The notes beneath the pieces are model-generated. The model searched no databases. It was not told the origin of the DNA and worked only from the letters and a program-made list of their open reading frames with translations. Shown here piece after piece: positions 54,529 through 63,567 of a DNA stretch of 64,000 nucleotides. Each line of letters begins with the position of its first letter. Positions within the stretch are counted from its first letter, which is position 1. This DNA comes from Thalassoroseus pseudoceratinae (GTDB lineage: Bacteria; Planctomycetota; Planctomycetia; Planctomycetales; Planctomycetaceae), in contig NZ_JAALXT010000001.1 in the NCBI RefSeq assembly GCF_011634775.1, positions 62,001 to 126,000 on the forward strand, given 5' to 3'. Both the position numbers and the translations under genes were made by a program.

Positions 54529-54966
54529 CTAACGCCGGACGATCAATCCGAGCATGACGCCAGCGATCAGGCCGGTTCCGAATGCAACTGCGACAGATTC
54601 AGCAGGATGCTGTTTGACGTACTCGCCGGCTTGGTTGTAGCCCTCCTGAACCCCACCTGCCATCTGCATGTACTGTTGCCGTGCTTGCTCCGCGACCTGA
54701 GCGGCGTACTCGTTGGCCTCTTTGCTGTAGGCTCCAAGCTTCTCAGCCACCGAACTGGCATTTTGTGCAGACGAGTCGAGCAATTCGTTAAGTTCGTGCT
54801 CGATCGTCTGCTTCGCTTGGCCGGTCTTTTGTTGCAGCACGCCGACCAACTGATCCACGTTTCCGTTGATCTGATCAAGGTCATTCGAGGAGAGTTGACT
54901 CCAACGCTCTTCGACCTTCCCACGAAGTTGATTCCAATTGCCTTTGAGCTCTTCGCTGGTAATCAT
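54529..54966 (-). CDS. CsbD-like protein with YqjD-type membrane anchor
   Basis: A 145-aa protein. Residues 1-55 form a CsbD-like domain (ITSEELKGNWNQLRGKVEER; NGNVDQLVGVLQQKTGQA), a general-stress family first described in Bacillus under sigma-B. The middle is a helical stalk (AEKLGAYSKEANEYAAQVAE). The C-terminus has YVKQHPAESVAVAFGTGLIA and the TM end GVMLGLIVRR, the anchor of YqjD/ElaB. It is thus a fusion of two stress-protein modules. GGGAG lies upstream of the ATG. It is the first gene of the six-gene cluster and lies about 44 bp behind a sigma-54-type promoter. Confidence 0.88.
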   Translation of the reverse strand: MITSEELKGNWNQLRGKVEERWSQLSSNDLDQINGNVDQLVGVLQQKTGQAKQTIEHELNELLDSSAQNASSVAEKLGAYSKEANEYAAQVAEQARQQYMQMAGGVQEGYNQAGEYVKQHPAESVAVAFGTGLIAGVMLGLIVRR

Positions 54967-55020
54967 CAGTTTTTTTCTCCCTGAGGAATAGATGTTGATG
55001 GCGAATGCCTAAAACGATAT

Positions 55021-55037
55021 CGCAAACGATGTGCCAA
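55021..55037 (-). promoter_or_regulatory. Sigma-54 (-24/-12) promoter of the CsbD cluster
   Basis: Reading the minus strand, TTGGCACA-TCGT-TTGCG matches the consensus TTGGCACR-N4-TTGCW in every position but the last. GG and GC are exactly ten bases apart. Transcription would start near 55010, leaving an untranslated leader of about 44 bases before the CsbD ATG at 54966. The remainder of the 54967-55263 intergenic region holds no gene. Confidence 0.75.
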
Positions 55038-55089
55038 ACGTTTTTACCTAGGGAAATCGATCGTCTTTCACGGAATACGGTACGGATTC

Positions 55090-55124
55090 GGTCACTAGCG
55101 GACCATTTTGGTCACTACGAAACC
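55090..55124. promoter_or_regulatory. Two phased palindromic activator-type sites
   Basis: GGTCACTAGCGGACC (55090-55104) and GGTCACTACGAAACC (55110-55124) share the first eight bases and the ACC ends. Each is an imperfect GGT-N9-ACC palindrome, and they are spaced exactly 20 bp apart, two helical turns. They lie about 80-115 bp upstream of the inferred start site, the usual distance of enhancer-binding-protein sites. Confidence 0.6.
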
Positions 55125-55263
55125 ACAGCAGAGAACTTCGAAAGCTCGAACCGGTTCTGACAAGTCAAAACGCCGCCATACGTAAACTTGGCAACCACAC
55201 GCGCCATGAATTTGCTGAAGGCAGCAAGCCGCTACGGCTTCCTGTCTCGCCGGGCTTCGACCG

Positions 55264-55986
55264 TCACGCTCGCGAATACTCGCTTAACTCGTCTGATTCC
55301 ATGAATCGCTGCCGTTCCGCCGGTGGCAGCGTGTCCTCGGCATCGCGTGGGCCAGGTGTCAAGAGAATCGAATTGATGATCCGTTGAACATCGGTCCGAG
55401 GCTCCGGCACGTCCGCGTGATGGAGAACACCTTGCATCGTCCGACCATTCAACTTTCCCCGAGCACAGCTATTGTTGACCAACAGAATCTGGAAGTGGCC
55501 TGGGTCGAACGCTGTCAATTCGGTCGTGAATGGTTCGAGCATTTTCGTACCATGAGCATACATCGGATTGAACTTTTCCAGAAATTCGGCCGGATAGAGT
55601 CCTTGAGTCCCGGCACAGACACTGAAGTCGCTCATGAAGATTCGACTGCGAACCTGTGTGGGTTCGTAGCCAAGGACGAGCACGGACTCCAATTCCGACC
55701 CGTCGACATGAGGTTTCGTCGTCGTTTGCTGATCGAAACGCGTCATCGAGCGCGTCACAAGTCGCCTTCCTTGCGAAGCTTGGAACAAGCTGTCGAATCG
55801 GGCACAGACTTCCGACATCCCTAATCGCATGGCTCGCGAACCAAATTCCGCCCCCAAATCAATGAGTGCAAAGCCCGGTTTCATGAAATCCGTGCGGCAG
55901 ACCAAAGGGAACGTTTCCTCGGCGAGTCGAACAAACTCGGATTGGTGGCCGAAAATCCGGTACTCGTTGGTTTTCCAAGGGAACAT
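55264..55986 (-). CDS. Hypothetical protein, possibly 2OG-Fe(II)-oxygenase-like
   Basis: A protein of about 240 aa with no signal peptide (MFPWKTNEYRIFGHQSEFVR). I do not recognise the family. RFDQQTTTKPHVDGSELESV contains an HxD pair and LTAFDPGHFQILLVNNSCAR a later His within beta-strand-like sequence, which recalls the jelly-roll core of iron/2-oxoglutarate oxygenases, but the alignment is only by eye. The ATG at 55986 is chosen; the frame is open to a TTG at 56088, which would leave only about 20 bp to the divergent argG. The C-terminus is acidic (PPAERQRFMESDELSEYSRA). Confidence 0.65.
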   Translation of the reverse strand: MFPWKTNEYRIFGHQSEFVRLAEETFPLVCRTDFMKPGFALIDLGAEFGSRAMRLGMSEVCARFDSLFQASQGRRLVTRSMTRFDQQTTTKPHVDGSELESVLVLGYEPTQVRSRIFMSDFSVCAGTQGLYPAEFLEKFNPMYAHGTKMLEPFTTELTAFDPGHFQILLVNNSCARGKLNGRTMQGVLHHADVPEPRTDVQRIINSILLTPGPRDAEDTLPPAERQRFMESDELSEYSRA

Positions 55987-56108
55987 CGGGACGATCTTTC
56001 TTTCCAACTGTTGGGAAGTCTCCAACCGTGGCACGGTCTTACCGAGTCGATTATAGTGCACACGGACAATGCGACTATCCACTGACAATCAACAACGGAC
56101 GACTTTCG

Positions 56109-57323
56109 ATGCCTAGCTGCGTGCTTGCCTATTCGGGCGGATTGGACACTTCGGTTATTTTGGGATGGCTTCAGGATGAAGGGTACGATGTTCACTGCGT
56201 GTATGTCGACCTTGGCCAACCGTGCGAGGATCGCGAAGCCATCTTGAAGAAAGCTCACGATAACGGTGCGAAGTCGGCGCGAATCGAAGACGTCCGTGAA
56301 GAACTTTGTCGGGATTTCGCGTTTCCCGTCCTGCAATGGCAGGCTAAGTATGAGAACATTTATCTACTCGGAACCTCAATCGCGCGTCCGCTCATCTCGA
56401 AGATTTGCTTGCAAGTGGCCCGCGAAGTTGGAGCCGACGCATACGCTCACGGGGCGACGGGCAAGGGTAATGATCAATGTCGTTTCCAACTTGCTGCTGA
56501 AGCACTCGATCCGGGTGTGGAAATTATTGCTCCCTGGCGGATCGATGCCTTCCGAAACAAATTCCCCGGCCGAACAGAAATGATCGCTTACTGCGAGGAA
56601 AAAGGCATTCCCGTCAAAGCCTCTGTCGAGAAACCATACAGCTCCGATGAGAATGTCCTCCACATTTCTTACGAAGCGGGAAAACTCGAGGAACTGACGA
56701 CCGATGGTTTTGCCACTGTCGATTTCGGTATGGGCGTTTCACCACAAGACGCACCAGACAAAGCCGAGCAAGTCACCATTGGTTTTGAATCCGGCGTGCC
56801 AGTCTCGATCAATGGCGAGAAGAAGTCGGCACTCGAAATGGTCGAGGAACTTAACACGATCGGTGGTCGCAACGGGGTCGGGCGGATTGACATCGTCGAA
56901 AACCGCTTCGTTGGGATGAAAAGCCGCGGCGTTTATGAAGCCCCTGGCATGACCGTCCTCTACGCCGCTCACCAACAACTCGAACAGTTAACACTCGATC
57001 GCGACCTCACACATTTCCGAGACCGACTCAGCCCTGAAGTCGCGGAAATGGTGTATTACGGCTTCTGGTATGTTCCGAAAATGGACGCATTGATGGCCTT
57101 CATCCAGGAGACACAAAAGCCAGTGACCGGCGAAGTGACGCTCAACCTGTATAAAGGGAACATCCTCGTCGCTAGTCGGACAAGTCCGAACAGTCTGTAC
57201 GACGATGAAATCGCGAGTATGGAAGCCGGTGGTAGCTACAACCAGAATGATGCCGAAGGCTTCCTACGCATCATGGGATTGCCATCGCGAGTCCAAGGTC
57301 GCGTTCGTCCTCGTAAGTATTAA
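56109..57323 (+). CDS. argG: Argininosuccinate synthase
   Basis: A 404-aa enzyme joining citrulline and aspartate with ATP in arginine synthesis. The PP-loop ATP site is AYSGGLDTS at residues 7-15. Further family motifs are YVDLGQPCEDREAILKKAHD, LLGTSIARPLISK, AHGATGKGNDQCRFQLA and YSSDENVLHISYEAGKLE. The ATG at 56109 gives MPSCVLAYSGG, directly before the P-loop as in all ArgG proteins; a start at 56028 would add an unrelated leader. No other arginine genes are in the window. Confidence 0.98.
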   Translation: MPSCVLAYSGGLDTSVILGWLQDEGYDVHCVYVDLGQPCEDREAILKKAHDNGAKSARIEDVREELCRDFAFPVLQWQAKYENIYLLGTSIARPLISKICLQVAREVGADAYAHGATGKGNDQCRFQLAAEALDPGVEIIAPWRIDAFRNKFPGRTEMIAYCEEKGIPVKASVEKPYSSDENVLHISYEAGKLEELTTDGFATVDFGMGVSPQDAPDKAEQVTIGFESGVPVSINGEKKSALEMVEELNTIGGRNGVGRIDIVENRFVGMKSRGVYEAPGMTVLYAAHQQLEQLTLDRDLTHFRDRLSPEVAEMVYYGFWYVPKMDALMAFIQETQKPVTGEVTLNLYKGNILVASRTSPNSLYDDEIASMEAGGSYNQNDAEGFLRIMGLPSRVQGRVRPRKY

Positions 57324-57379
57324 TCATCAATAGCGTTAGATATTGCTATTGATTAGAAACGATCAAGAATATGGCAACG

Positions 57380-57410
57380 GTAGAATCGTAGTCACCCGCT
57401 GCGATTCTAC
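57380..57410. terminator. Hairpin between convergent argG and ABC permease genes
   Basis: GTAGAATCG pairs with CGATTCTAC (nine bases) around a 13-base loop. A second, smaller hairpin (TCAATAGC/GCTATTGA) lies just after the argG stop at about 57328-57353. Neither has a T-run; function as terminator is likely from position only. Confidence 0.4.
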
Positions 57411-57485
57411 TAGCCCTACACAATGAAGCCACGTCGACGTTGCTCTCGGACGCGACTCCTAAATTCCGTCCCATAGTGAAGCTGC

Positions 57486-58628
57486 TTATGCTTGTCTCAG
57501 AGCTGGGACAATTTCCGTATTAGCAGCGTGCCATGCAGGAGCGATACCGGCTAGGATTCCAGCACCGCCAGAGATGAGAACGCCGACCATCGCGAGGCGG
57601 AGGGACGGGGTAAACGCAATCGTAACCGCTTCCGCACCAACGGATAGACTGCTCACTTTCAACGTTAACATCGCGGTTCCAACTCCAAGGATTCCGCCCC
57701 CAACACTTAGCAAGATGCTTTCCGTCATCACAAGACCGAACACTCTTGGTCCCGTAAAACCGATGGTTTGCAGAACTGCGTGTTCCTTGATGCGATCTTG
57801 AACTGACATAATCGTCGTCGTAGCGACTAATGCAAGTACAAGCCCGACACACGCATATCCCAAGTAGTGAGCCAAGGAAATCAACTGCGTCAAATCGCCG
57901 AGCGCCTTCGCCTGAAAAATACCTTTGGGCCTAGTGTCGGTTTCAACAGGGCCGCCGCGAAACATATCGTCGATTTGCTCACACATTCGGTCAGTGTCAA
58001 CGCCGCTAGCTAATAGGACTTCGATTTGAGTCACAGTCCCCACAAGGTTCATTCCCGCGCCGCGTTGTAGAAACTCCAGGTGGGAATAGATGTAGTTTTC
58101 TTCGGCAGGGTCGTCACTAGTATAGATTCCAGCGACATTGACACTGAGTCCACCGATCGAGAACTTGTCACCAACTTGAATACCACGCCGATTCGCTACC
58201 GCCTGCCCGACGACAGCGGCGTCTTGATGCGACTCAAATTCTGCCCAACTTCCCGAAAGAAGTTCAAAATCACGGGCCGTCTGTAGTTTCTTCGGTGGCA
58301 CGCCGTAAAACACGACCACATCCAAACTAGCTCGGCAATTATTCGTAAAGACCTGAACCGGAATCGCGTCCCGAACTCCTTCCAGACCAATCATCTGCTG
58401 TTCATAGTCTTGGGGAAGGTGGCTAGTTGCCGGGCAAAACTTATTTTTCTGGAATGCGACTAGTGCCCCTTTGGCTTCCTGCCGACGCTGCAAATCATTC
58501 ATTCCCTCTTGCACCGCACCGACAAAGCAGAAGACGAACAACGCCACCGCCGAACCCATGACAGTGAGAATCGTCCGAGAGCGATGCCGCCAAAGCGTTT
58601 TGAACGTGTAGGGAAGAAACTTAACCAT
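57486..58628 (-). CDS. ABC exporter permease (FtsX/MacB-like)
   Basis: A 380-aa inner-membrane permease with the FtsX topology: TM1 after [20 protein letters not shown], a periplasmic MacB-like domain of about 200 residues, and three C-terminal TMs ([59 protein letters not shown]). [20 protein letters not shown] is the cytoplasmic coupling segment seen in this family. The ATG at 58628 lies in an 8-bp overlap with the ATPase stop, so it is the last gene of the exporter operon. Its periplasmic domain is short of cysteines and has no recognised substrate site. Confidence 0.92.
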   Translation of the reverse strand: MVKFLPYTFKTLWRHRSRTILTVMGSAVALFVFCFVGAVQEGMNDLQRRQEAKGALVAFQKNKFCPATSHLPQDYEQQMIGLEGVRDAIPVQVFTNNCRASLDVVVFYGVPPKKLQTARDFELLSGSWAEFESHQDAAVVGQAVANRRGIQVGDKFSIGGLSVNVAGIYTSDDPAEENYIYSHLEFLQRGAGMNLVGTVTQIEVLLASGVDTDRMCEQIDDMFRGGPVETDTRPKGIFQAKALGDLTQLISLAHYLGYACVGLVLALVATTTIMSVQDRIKEHAVLQTIGFTGPRVFGLVMTESILLSVGGGILGVGTAMLTLKVSSLSVGAEAVTIAFTPSLRLAMVGVLISGGAGILAGIAPAWHAANTEIVPALRQA

Positions 58629-59361
58629 CGTATTCCTCAAACACTGTTTGAGCTTCAGGATCGGGTGACGTCACGCTCGACAGGCCGCCGGTCTGAACGA
58701 GTTTGCCATAGTCGAGCCGATATTGCTTGTCGGCAACTTGAGCGGCCTGGGCATCGTGGGTCACCATCAATAGAGTGACATTGAGTTGTTCGTTTAAACG
58801 CTTGAGCAAATCAAGGATTTGATCCGACGTTTCCGGATCGAGGTCACCGGTTGGTTCGTCCGCGACAATCACTTTTGGATGAGCAACAATCGCTCGTGCG
58901 ATTCCAACGCGTTGTTCCTGTCCACCAGACATTTGACGGGGATAATGGTTAGCACGATCAATCAGATCAACCGCTTGCAGGGCAATCTCGATTCGCTTCC
59001 GACGTTCGCTACTAGACATCGGTAGAAGAAGTAGGGGGAGTTCCACGTTCTCGTAGGCGGTTAACACTGGGATGAGATTGTGAGTCTGAAAGATGTATCC
59101 CAAATTGGCAGCACGCCAGTTGGCAAGCTTGGTGCGGGACAACCGTGTGATCTCCGTGCCATCAATTACGATCTTGCCTTGATCGGGTTTGTCGATGCTT
59201 GCTATCAGATTCAGCAATGTAGACTTCCCCGTCCCACTTGCCCCCATTAAGGAGATAAATTCGCCTTGCTCAATGTCTAGGGTCACATCATCCAAAGGCG
59301 TAATTGACTCGCCGCCTTTTCGATACTGTTTTGTCACGTTTTGAATTTCGATCAACGCCAT
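58621..59361 (-). CDS. ABC exporter ATPase (LolD/MacB type)
   Basis: A 246-aa ATP-binding subunit. Walker [14 protein letters not shown]-loop in [20 protein letters not shown], signature [15 protein letters not shown] (the usual LSGGQ begins with Met here), Walker [13 protein letters not shown] and switch His in [20 protein letters not shown]. The ATG at 59361 follows the stop of the adaptor gene by two bases; a TTG at 59367 is less likely. It powers the two permeases at 57486 and 61571. Confidence 0.95.
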   Translation of the reverse strand: MALIEIQNVTKQYRKGGESITPLDDVTLDIEQGEFISLMGASGTGKSTLLNLIASIDKPDQGKIVIDGTEITRLSRTKLANWRAANLGYIFQTHNLIPVLTAYENVELPLLLLPMSSSERRKRIEIALQAVDLIDRANHYPRQMSGGQEQRVGIARAIVAHPKVIVADEPTGDLDPETSDQILDLLKRLNEQLNVTLLMVTHDAQAAQVADKQYRLDYGKLVQTGGLSSVTSPDPEAQTVFEEYDG

Positions 59362-59363
59362 TA

Positions 59364-60995
59364 TCAACTACCTCCGCTTGCTCGATGATCAGCTGTTTGG
59401 TGTTGCCCGGAACCACTAGGACTGGCACCATTCGGGTTCAAGGATGTGTCTTCGCGGGTCACTTTAATCCGTTGTCCGTCATAGAGATCTTCAATTCCGC
59501 CGACGATGAGTCGAGACGTTGAGTTCAAACCATTTCTGACCTCGACCAAACCGCTGCGACCTGCGGATTCCGTTTCCACGGACTTCTTCCGGGCAACGCC
59601 CTCCGATTGATCCGCCACCCACAAATACGAACCATCATCCCCATCCCGGACGAGTTGCCGAGGAACATATAACTTCCATTCCTCGGTTGCCTCATCTCCA
59701 CGTTCTGGCTGCACGGGAGCCAGAAACGTCACGTCTACCAACATTTCCGGTCTAAAGACCGGAGGTGGATTGGGGATGGCCACTTTGACTTCGAGCGTAT
59801 TCTTCTGAATATCTGCCTCCGAACCGACAAAGAGAACTTCGCCGGTCAATGGTGATGACAATGCCGGGTTGTCGATCTGAACCGGTTGTCTTAGCGTCAC
59901 TTTGGGGATGTCCTCGAACCGAACGTCCACTCGGACCTGCAATCGATCCGGTTGATACATCGTGACAACAGTACTCCCGTCATACCCCGCCGTGTGTGTC
60001 ATTCCGCTACCGATCCGAGCCCCCGGATGAGCGATCAAACGAAAGATTCGTCCGTCGACTGGGGCCGTAATGGTCATTCGATTCAACTGGAGTTCTGCTT
60101 CGGCGAGACTTACACGAGCCTGATCAACACGTGCCTGAGCAGCCTTCAACTGAGCCGTCGCCCGCTCGACGGCTTTGGTTTCGTCGGCGAGTAGTTCAAG
60201 TTGTGTTTGAAGTGCATCTCGACGTGCGGTCAACGCCGTCTGTTCTTTCTTGAGTGACACTTCACGTCCTCTCAGTTCTTGAACCGAGGCCCGCGCCGAA
60301 TCCATTTTGCTCTTGGCGATGTCAATTTGAACTCCCGCGACAACTCCTTTTGCCGCCTGCTTGCCTTCGAAGTCTTTCTCCGCGGCTTCCTGGTCGGCTA
60401 ATGCACGCCGAAGACCGAACGGAAGGTTCCGCAGTTCCGTCTCAATCTTGGCAAGAAGTGCCTCAGCTTCCTGCAATTTTGCATGCAGATGAACCGGCTT
60501 TTCGAAACGAGTGTTCGCCGCTTTGAGTTCCGATTGCACTTCGTCGAGCTCCGCCTCCCGTAACTTCAGATCAGCCGACGCACGCTGATAACTCAGACGT
60601 GCATCGTCTTTGATCAATTCCGCAACCGGCTCGCCGGCCTTCACGGGTTGGTCTTCGACCACGAGGAGTTTCTCAACCACGCCAGGTGCGAGCGCGGCAA
60701 CTCGCACCGGCGTTGGCCTTGGTTCGATCCAACCTGCTGCCTTGAACAGCGGTGTGCCTTCCCGTTGAACCTCGGCGGTGGATGTTATCACCGGCATCAC
60801 CGTGACACCTTTCGGCGGAAACATCAGGTCACGTGAGGCCCATGCGACCAATGCCAAAAAGCCGGCGATCAACACAAAGGGCAGGGCGTACCGTGTCCCC
60901 CAGTGCCGTCGAGCCCGGAGTTGTGTTTTCTCGGGACCGTTCCGGTCAATCGCAAGTTCACGAAGATCAACGGTTGTCGACATCATCAACCTCAT
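59364..60995 (-). CDS. HlyD-family periplasmic adaptor of the ABC exporter
   Basis: A 543-aa membrane fusion protein. An N-terminal cytoplasmic segment leads to one TM ([18 protein letters not shown]). The lipoyl half-motif [20 protein letters not shown] is followed by a very long alpha-hairpin (~residues 120-285), the second lipoyl half [20 protein letters not shown], and a beta-barrel domain ([20 protein letters not shown]). The C-terminus is Gly/Ser/Gln-rich ([20 protein letters not shown]). Its ATG overlaps the lipoprotein stop by four bases (ATGA), which fixes the start at 60995. Confidence 0.93.
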   Translation of the reverse strand: MRLMMSTTVDLRELAIDRNGPEKTQLRARRHWGTRYALPFVLIAGFLALVAWASRDLMFPPKGVTVMPVITSTAEVQREGTPLFKAAGWIEPRPTPVRVAALAPGVVEKLLVVEDQPVKAGEPVAELIKDDARLSYQRASADLKLREAELDEVQSELKAANTRFEKPVHLHAKLQEAEALLAKIETELRNLPFGLRRALADQEAAEKDFEGKQAAKGVVAGVQIDIAKSKMDSARASVQELRGREVSLKKEQTALTARRDALQTQLELLADETKAVERATAQLKAAQARVDQARVSLAEAELQLNRMTITAPVDGRIFRLIAHPGARIGSGMTHTAGYDGSTVVTMYQPDRLQVRVDVRFEDIPKVTLRQPVQIDNPALSSPLTGEVLFVGSEADIQKNTLEVKVAIPNPPPVFRPEMLVDVTFLAPVQPERGDEATEEWKLYVPRQLVRDGDDGSYLWVADQSEGVARKKSVETESAGRSGLVEVRNGLNSTSRLIVGGIEDLYDGQRIKVTREDTSLNPNGASPSGSGQHQTADHRASGGS

Positions 60996-61513
60996 TTCTT
61001 CTTGACGAAGATTCCACTGGCGAGCACAGTCAGATTGCCATCGTCGTCCCGTTCGGCCGTTCCTTGAACCACCACGCTCGACAACTCCTTCACACCCAAG
61101 AGTTCGGATGCATCGGCTTTGACCAACTCTCCGTCTTCATCGACCACCTTGACCAACGCCGTCGAGGTCGGAAGTTTGGGAGTCTCGCAACAGTAGTCCC
61201 ACGGTTTCTTACAGGAGTCTCCGGGGATGTCACTGCATGCTCTGAGAGAATCGTCGACGATCGTGAACGCCGCCAGCCCGTCTATCCAAGGATTCGCACC
61301 CCCGCCGATGCGCCCCATCAGGACGACATCTTTGCCATCCTCGGCGTCTTCCCGTGCTTGAATCACATTCAAGGCCCCGTTCGGTTCCGAGCTTAACTGA
61401 AACTTGGAACCATCGACGCTAGCGGTTTCCGTCGGCTCAACCGTTTCTTGCGAACAACCGGCAATGGCCAAAAGCATGGCAAGGCCACTAAGGCTCAAAA
61501 CAAACTTCTTCAT
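60992..61513 (-). CDS. Lipoprotein of the ABC exporter operon
   Basis: A 173-aa lipoprotein: MKKFVLSLSGLAMLLAIAGC is a signal with the lipobox IAGC, lipidated Cys at residue 20. AAGGAG nine bases before this ATG decides the start. The mature part (DGKDVVLMGRIGGGANPWID and DELLG-type strands) has the alternating hydrophobic pattern of an OB-fold, with two close cysteine groups (CSDIPGDSCKKPWDYCCE). It sits between permease 1 and the adaptor and overlaps the adaptor by four bases, so it is part of the exporter. I do not know its function; substrate capture or complex assembly are possible. Confidence 0.8.
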   Translation of the reverse strand: MKKFVLSLSGLAMLLAIAGCSQETVEPTETASVDGSKFQLSSEPNGALNVIQAREDAEDGKDVVLMGRIGGGANPWIDGLAAFTIVDDSLRACSDIPGDSCKKPWDYCCETPKLPTSTALVKVVDEDGELVKADASELLGVKELSSVVVQGTAERDDDGNLTVLASGIFVKKK

Positions 61514-61570
61514 CGATTTCATCTCCTTAATGTCAGGAATGCTGACTGCAACGTGCAGCCAGCTTGTCAA

Positions 61571-62731
61571 TCAAACAGCTTTCAACCCGTCGACAACGGG
61601 CATACGAAGTGCGCGAATCGTCGGTGGGATTGAACCGAACAGCCCAAGCAACAATCCGACAGAGCAGCCGATCAAGACAGCCGTACTGTCGATCCGAAGC
61701 GCGAACGCCCCCATTGTGAACCGCACGGCGGCACCGTTGATGAACACCAACGCAAATATCGCCGCCATCAGGCTCGCGCCTGCGGCCATCAGCAATCCTT
61801 CTTGAATCAAGCTCACCACGATGGCCCGACGCGCAAACCCGATCGTCTGCAACGTTGCCAGCTCGGGAATCCGGCCCACCACCGAACCGTACATTGTGTT
61901 CAGACCTGCAAAAACACCGGCTCCCGACACCAACAAGACGACCAACCACGCTAACCAGCGAATTGGGCCGTAATCTTCTTGGAGTGAACCGTAATATTCC
62001 GTTTCTTTCATTGTCTGAAGCTCGAGATCCAGTCGTTGTTTACAGAACAAATCGAGATCGGTGAAGTCTCCATCGGCGGCGAGCGTGACGGCGACAATAC
62101 TGAGGTCCTGGCGTTTCATGGCCTGTTGCAACTCATCGAGACGGCACCAGATTTCCGATTCAAAGGCCGATCCTCCCGCTGAAAATACGCCACTGATTCG
62201 CCAGTCTCGCCCCTCGATGGTCAACGTGTTTCCAATTGATAATGCGTCGTCGCCAGCTTCGAGTTTCGCCGCAACCAGTCGACCGATCATCACTTCGCCA
62301 CTTTTCGGCCATTCGCCGTCTTCGATTTCCACTCGACTTCGCACGAGCAATGCCGGGCGGGTGACTCCGCGGACCAGCCCCATTGAATCGAACCGGCCAG
62401 TGGTCACCCGAGTGCCGAGGTATAACTCAGGGGACACATATTTTTGCCCCGCTTGCTCCCGCAAGCCGGCAACACTAGCCGGAATCAAATCGCTCGTCCG
62501 CATGGGGATCGACGAATATTCGAGGTTTCGGCCCATCCCCAATGAGAAGACCACCGCTGTCTGCGGATCTCCACTAACGGCCAGCGATCGTTCTAAACCA
62601 CGGATGAAACCGACGACCACGAACACCAACAGAATCACCGTCGTCAGCCCGGCAAATGTCAGCGAAGTACGCAACGGGCGACGGAACAGATTACGGATGG
62701 CGTACTCCCATGGGAGCAAGCGAAAAAACAT
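61571..62731 (-). CDS. ABC exporter permease, FtsX/MacB-like (first of two)
   Basis: A 386-aa permease, first gene of the operon. [20 protein letters not shown] and TM1 ([20 protein letters not shown]) are followed by a periplasmic domain and three TMs ([60 protein letters not shown]). [19 protein letters not shown] is the coupling segment. It is a distant paralogue of the permease at 57486, so the transporter is probably a heterodimer of permeases with one ATPase. ATG at 62731 is preferred to TTG at 62743. Confidence 0.92.
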   Translation of the reverse strand: MFFRLLPWEYAIRNLFRRPLRTSLTFAGLTTVILLVFVVVGFIRGLERSLAVSGDPQTAVVFSLGMGRNLEYSSIPMRTSDLIPASVAGLREQAGQKYVSPELYLGTRVTTGRFDSMGLVRGVTRPALLVRSRVEIEDGEWPKSGEVMIGRLVAAKLEAGDDALSIGNTLTIEGRDWRISGVFSAGGSAFESEIWCRLDELQQAMKRQDLSIVAVTLAADGDFTDLDLFCKQRLDLELQTMKETEYYGSLQEDYGPIRWLAWLVVLLVSGAGVFAGLNTMYGSVVGRIPELATLQTIGFARRAIVVSLIQEGLLMAAGASLMAAIFALVFINGAAVRFTMGAFALRIDSTAVLIGCSVGLLLGLFGSIPPTIRALRMPVVDGLKAV

Positions 62732-62992
62732 AATGGTGCCCAACTCAACAGATGAGACAACGCAGAACTCACGGTGCCGACGACCACTTCACACGCGGGT
62801 ACTCCACGGCCTTCCACACATCGACCAAACCGTCTCGCATTCGCGACCTGCGCACGTGCTGTTCCATAAACAACTACGCGGCAATACGTTGCGCGAACTC
62901 AAGTCGTGACCAACGCGTCAAAGAAGCGGTCCATCAACTGAAGCCATTGACAAACGTCGACAGTTCAGGAGGAATCGTCACTTAGAGAAGGC

Positions 62993-63439
62993 TCAACACA
63001 AAAATGACATGTGGAGCAAACGAATCGCGAGACCGGAACCACGGTCAAACCAGCAGGAAACGGGGTTCCATTCTGTGACACCAGGCGGATCCGTCAAATT
63101 CACCGTGTAGGATGGCAGCAACGCCCAATCCAACAGGCAGACTGAAGCAAGAGGGCCGCTGTAGACCGCTCCACCGCACACCCCTTGGCACGAGCCATTG
63201 TCATTGTGGGGACAAGCCGGGGGACATTGATCGTGCTCCTGAGTGATCATCTCGGGAAGCACGTCTCCACCTGCCTCGGCCATTTCGCTATGACAGCAAT
63301 GGCATTGCTCCGCAACCGCTGGAGCCTTGCAATCGGTGACTTCCTCCGCAGCGCAACATGACGCAAAGACGCGGCCACACCCAAATGGGCAGAGGAGCGT
63401 CGCGACGATGAGCAATAGAGAAAGTACGCGTGAAGTCAT
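62993..63439 (-). CDS. Cys-rich secreted protein
   Basis: A 148-aa protein. MTSRVLSLLLIVATLLCPFG is a signal peptide, possibly a lipoprotein type (CPFGCGRVFASC). The mature part is rich in Cys and His: SCCAAEEVTDC, EQCHCCHSEMAEAG, HDQCPPACPHNDNG, SCQGVCGGAV. About 13 cysteines lie after the signal, suggesting metal binding or disulfides. The C-terminal part is a beta-rich tail with few cysteines. The ATG at 63439 starts the signal; longer starts up to 63553 add a hydrophilic stretch. It is 261 bp upstream of the ABC exporter operon on the same strand and might be linked to it. Confidence 0.75.
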   Translation of the reverse strand: MTSRVLSLLLIVATLLCPFGCGRVFASCCAAEEVTDCKAPAVAEQCHCCHSEMAEAGGDVLPEMITQEHDQCPPACPHNDNGSCQGVCGGAVYSGPLASVCLLDWALLPSYTVNLTDPPGVTEWNPVSCWFDRGSGLAIRLLHMSFLC

Positions 63440-63567
63440 GAGGTAGTTTTGTTCCTTCTCACGAATTCTATAACTCTCTCCTATTGATAACAACCCGAAT
63501 TCTGCGAACGAGGTGCGATCGGGTTGGTCGGTCGCGGACGGTTCCCCATCCAAGTCGCTTGGCGGAA

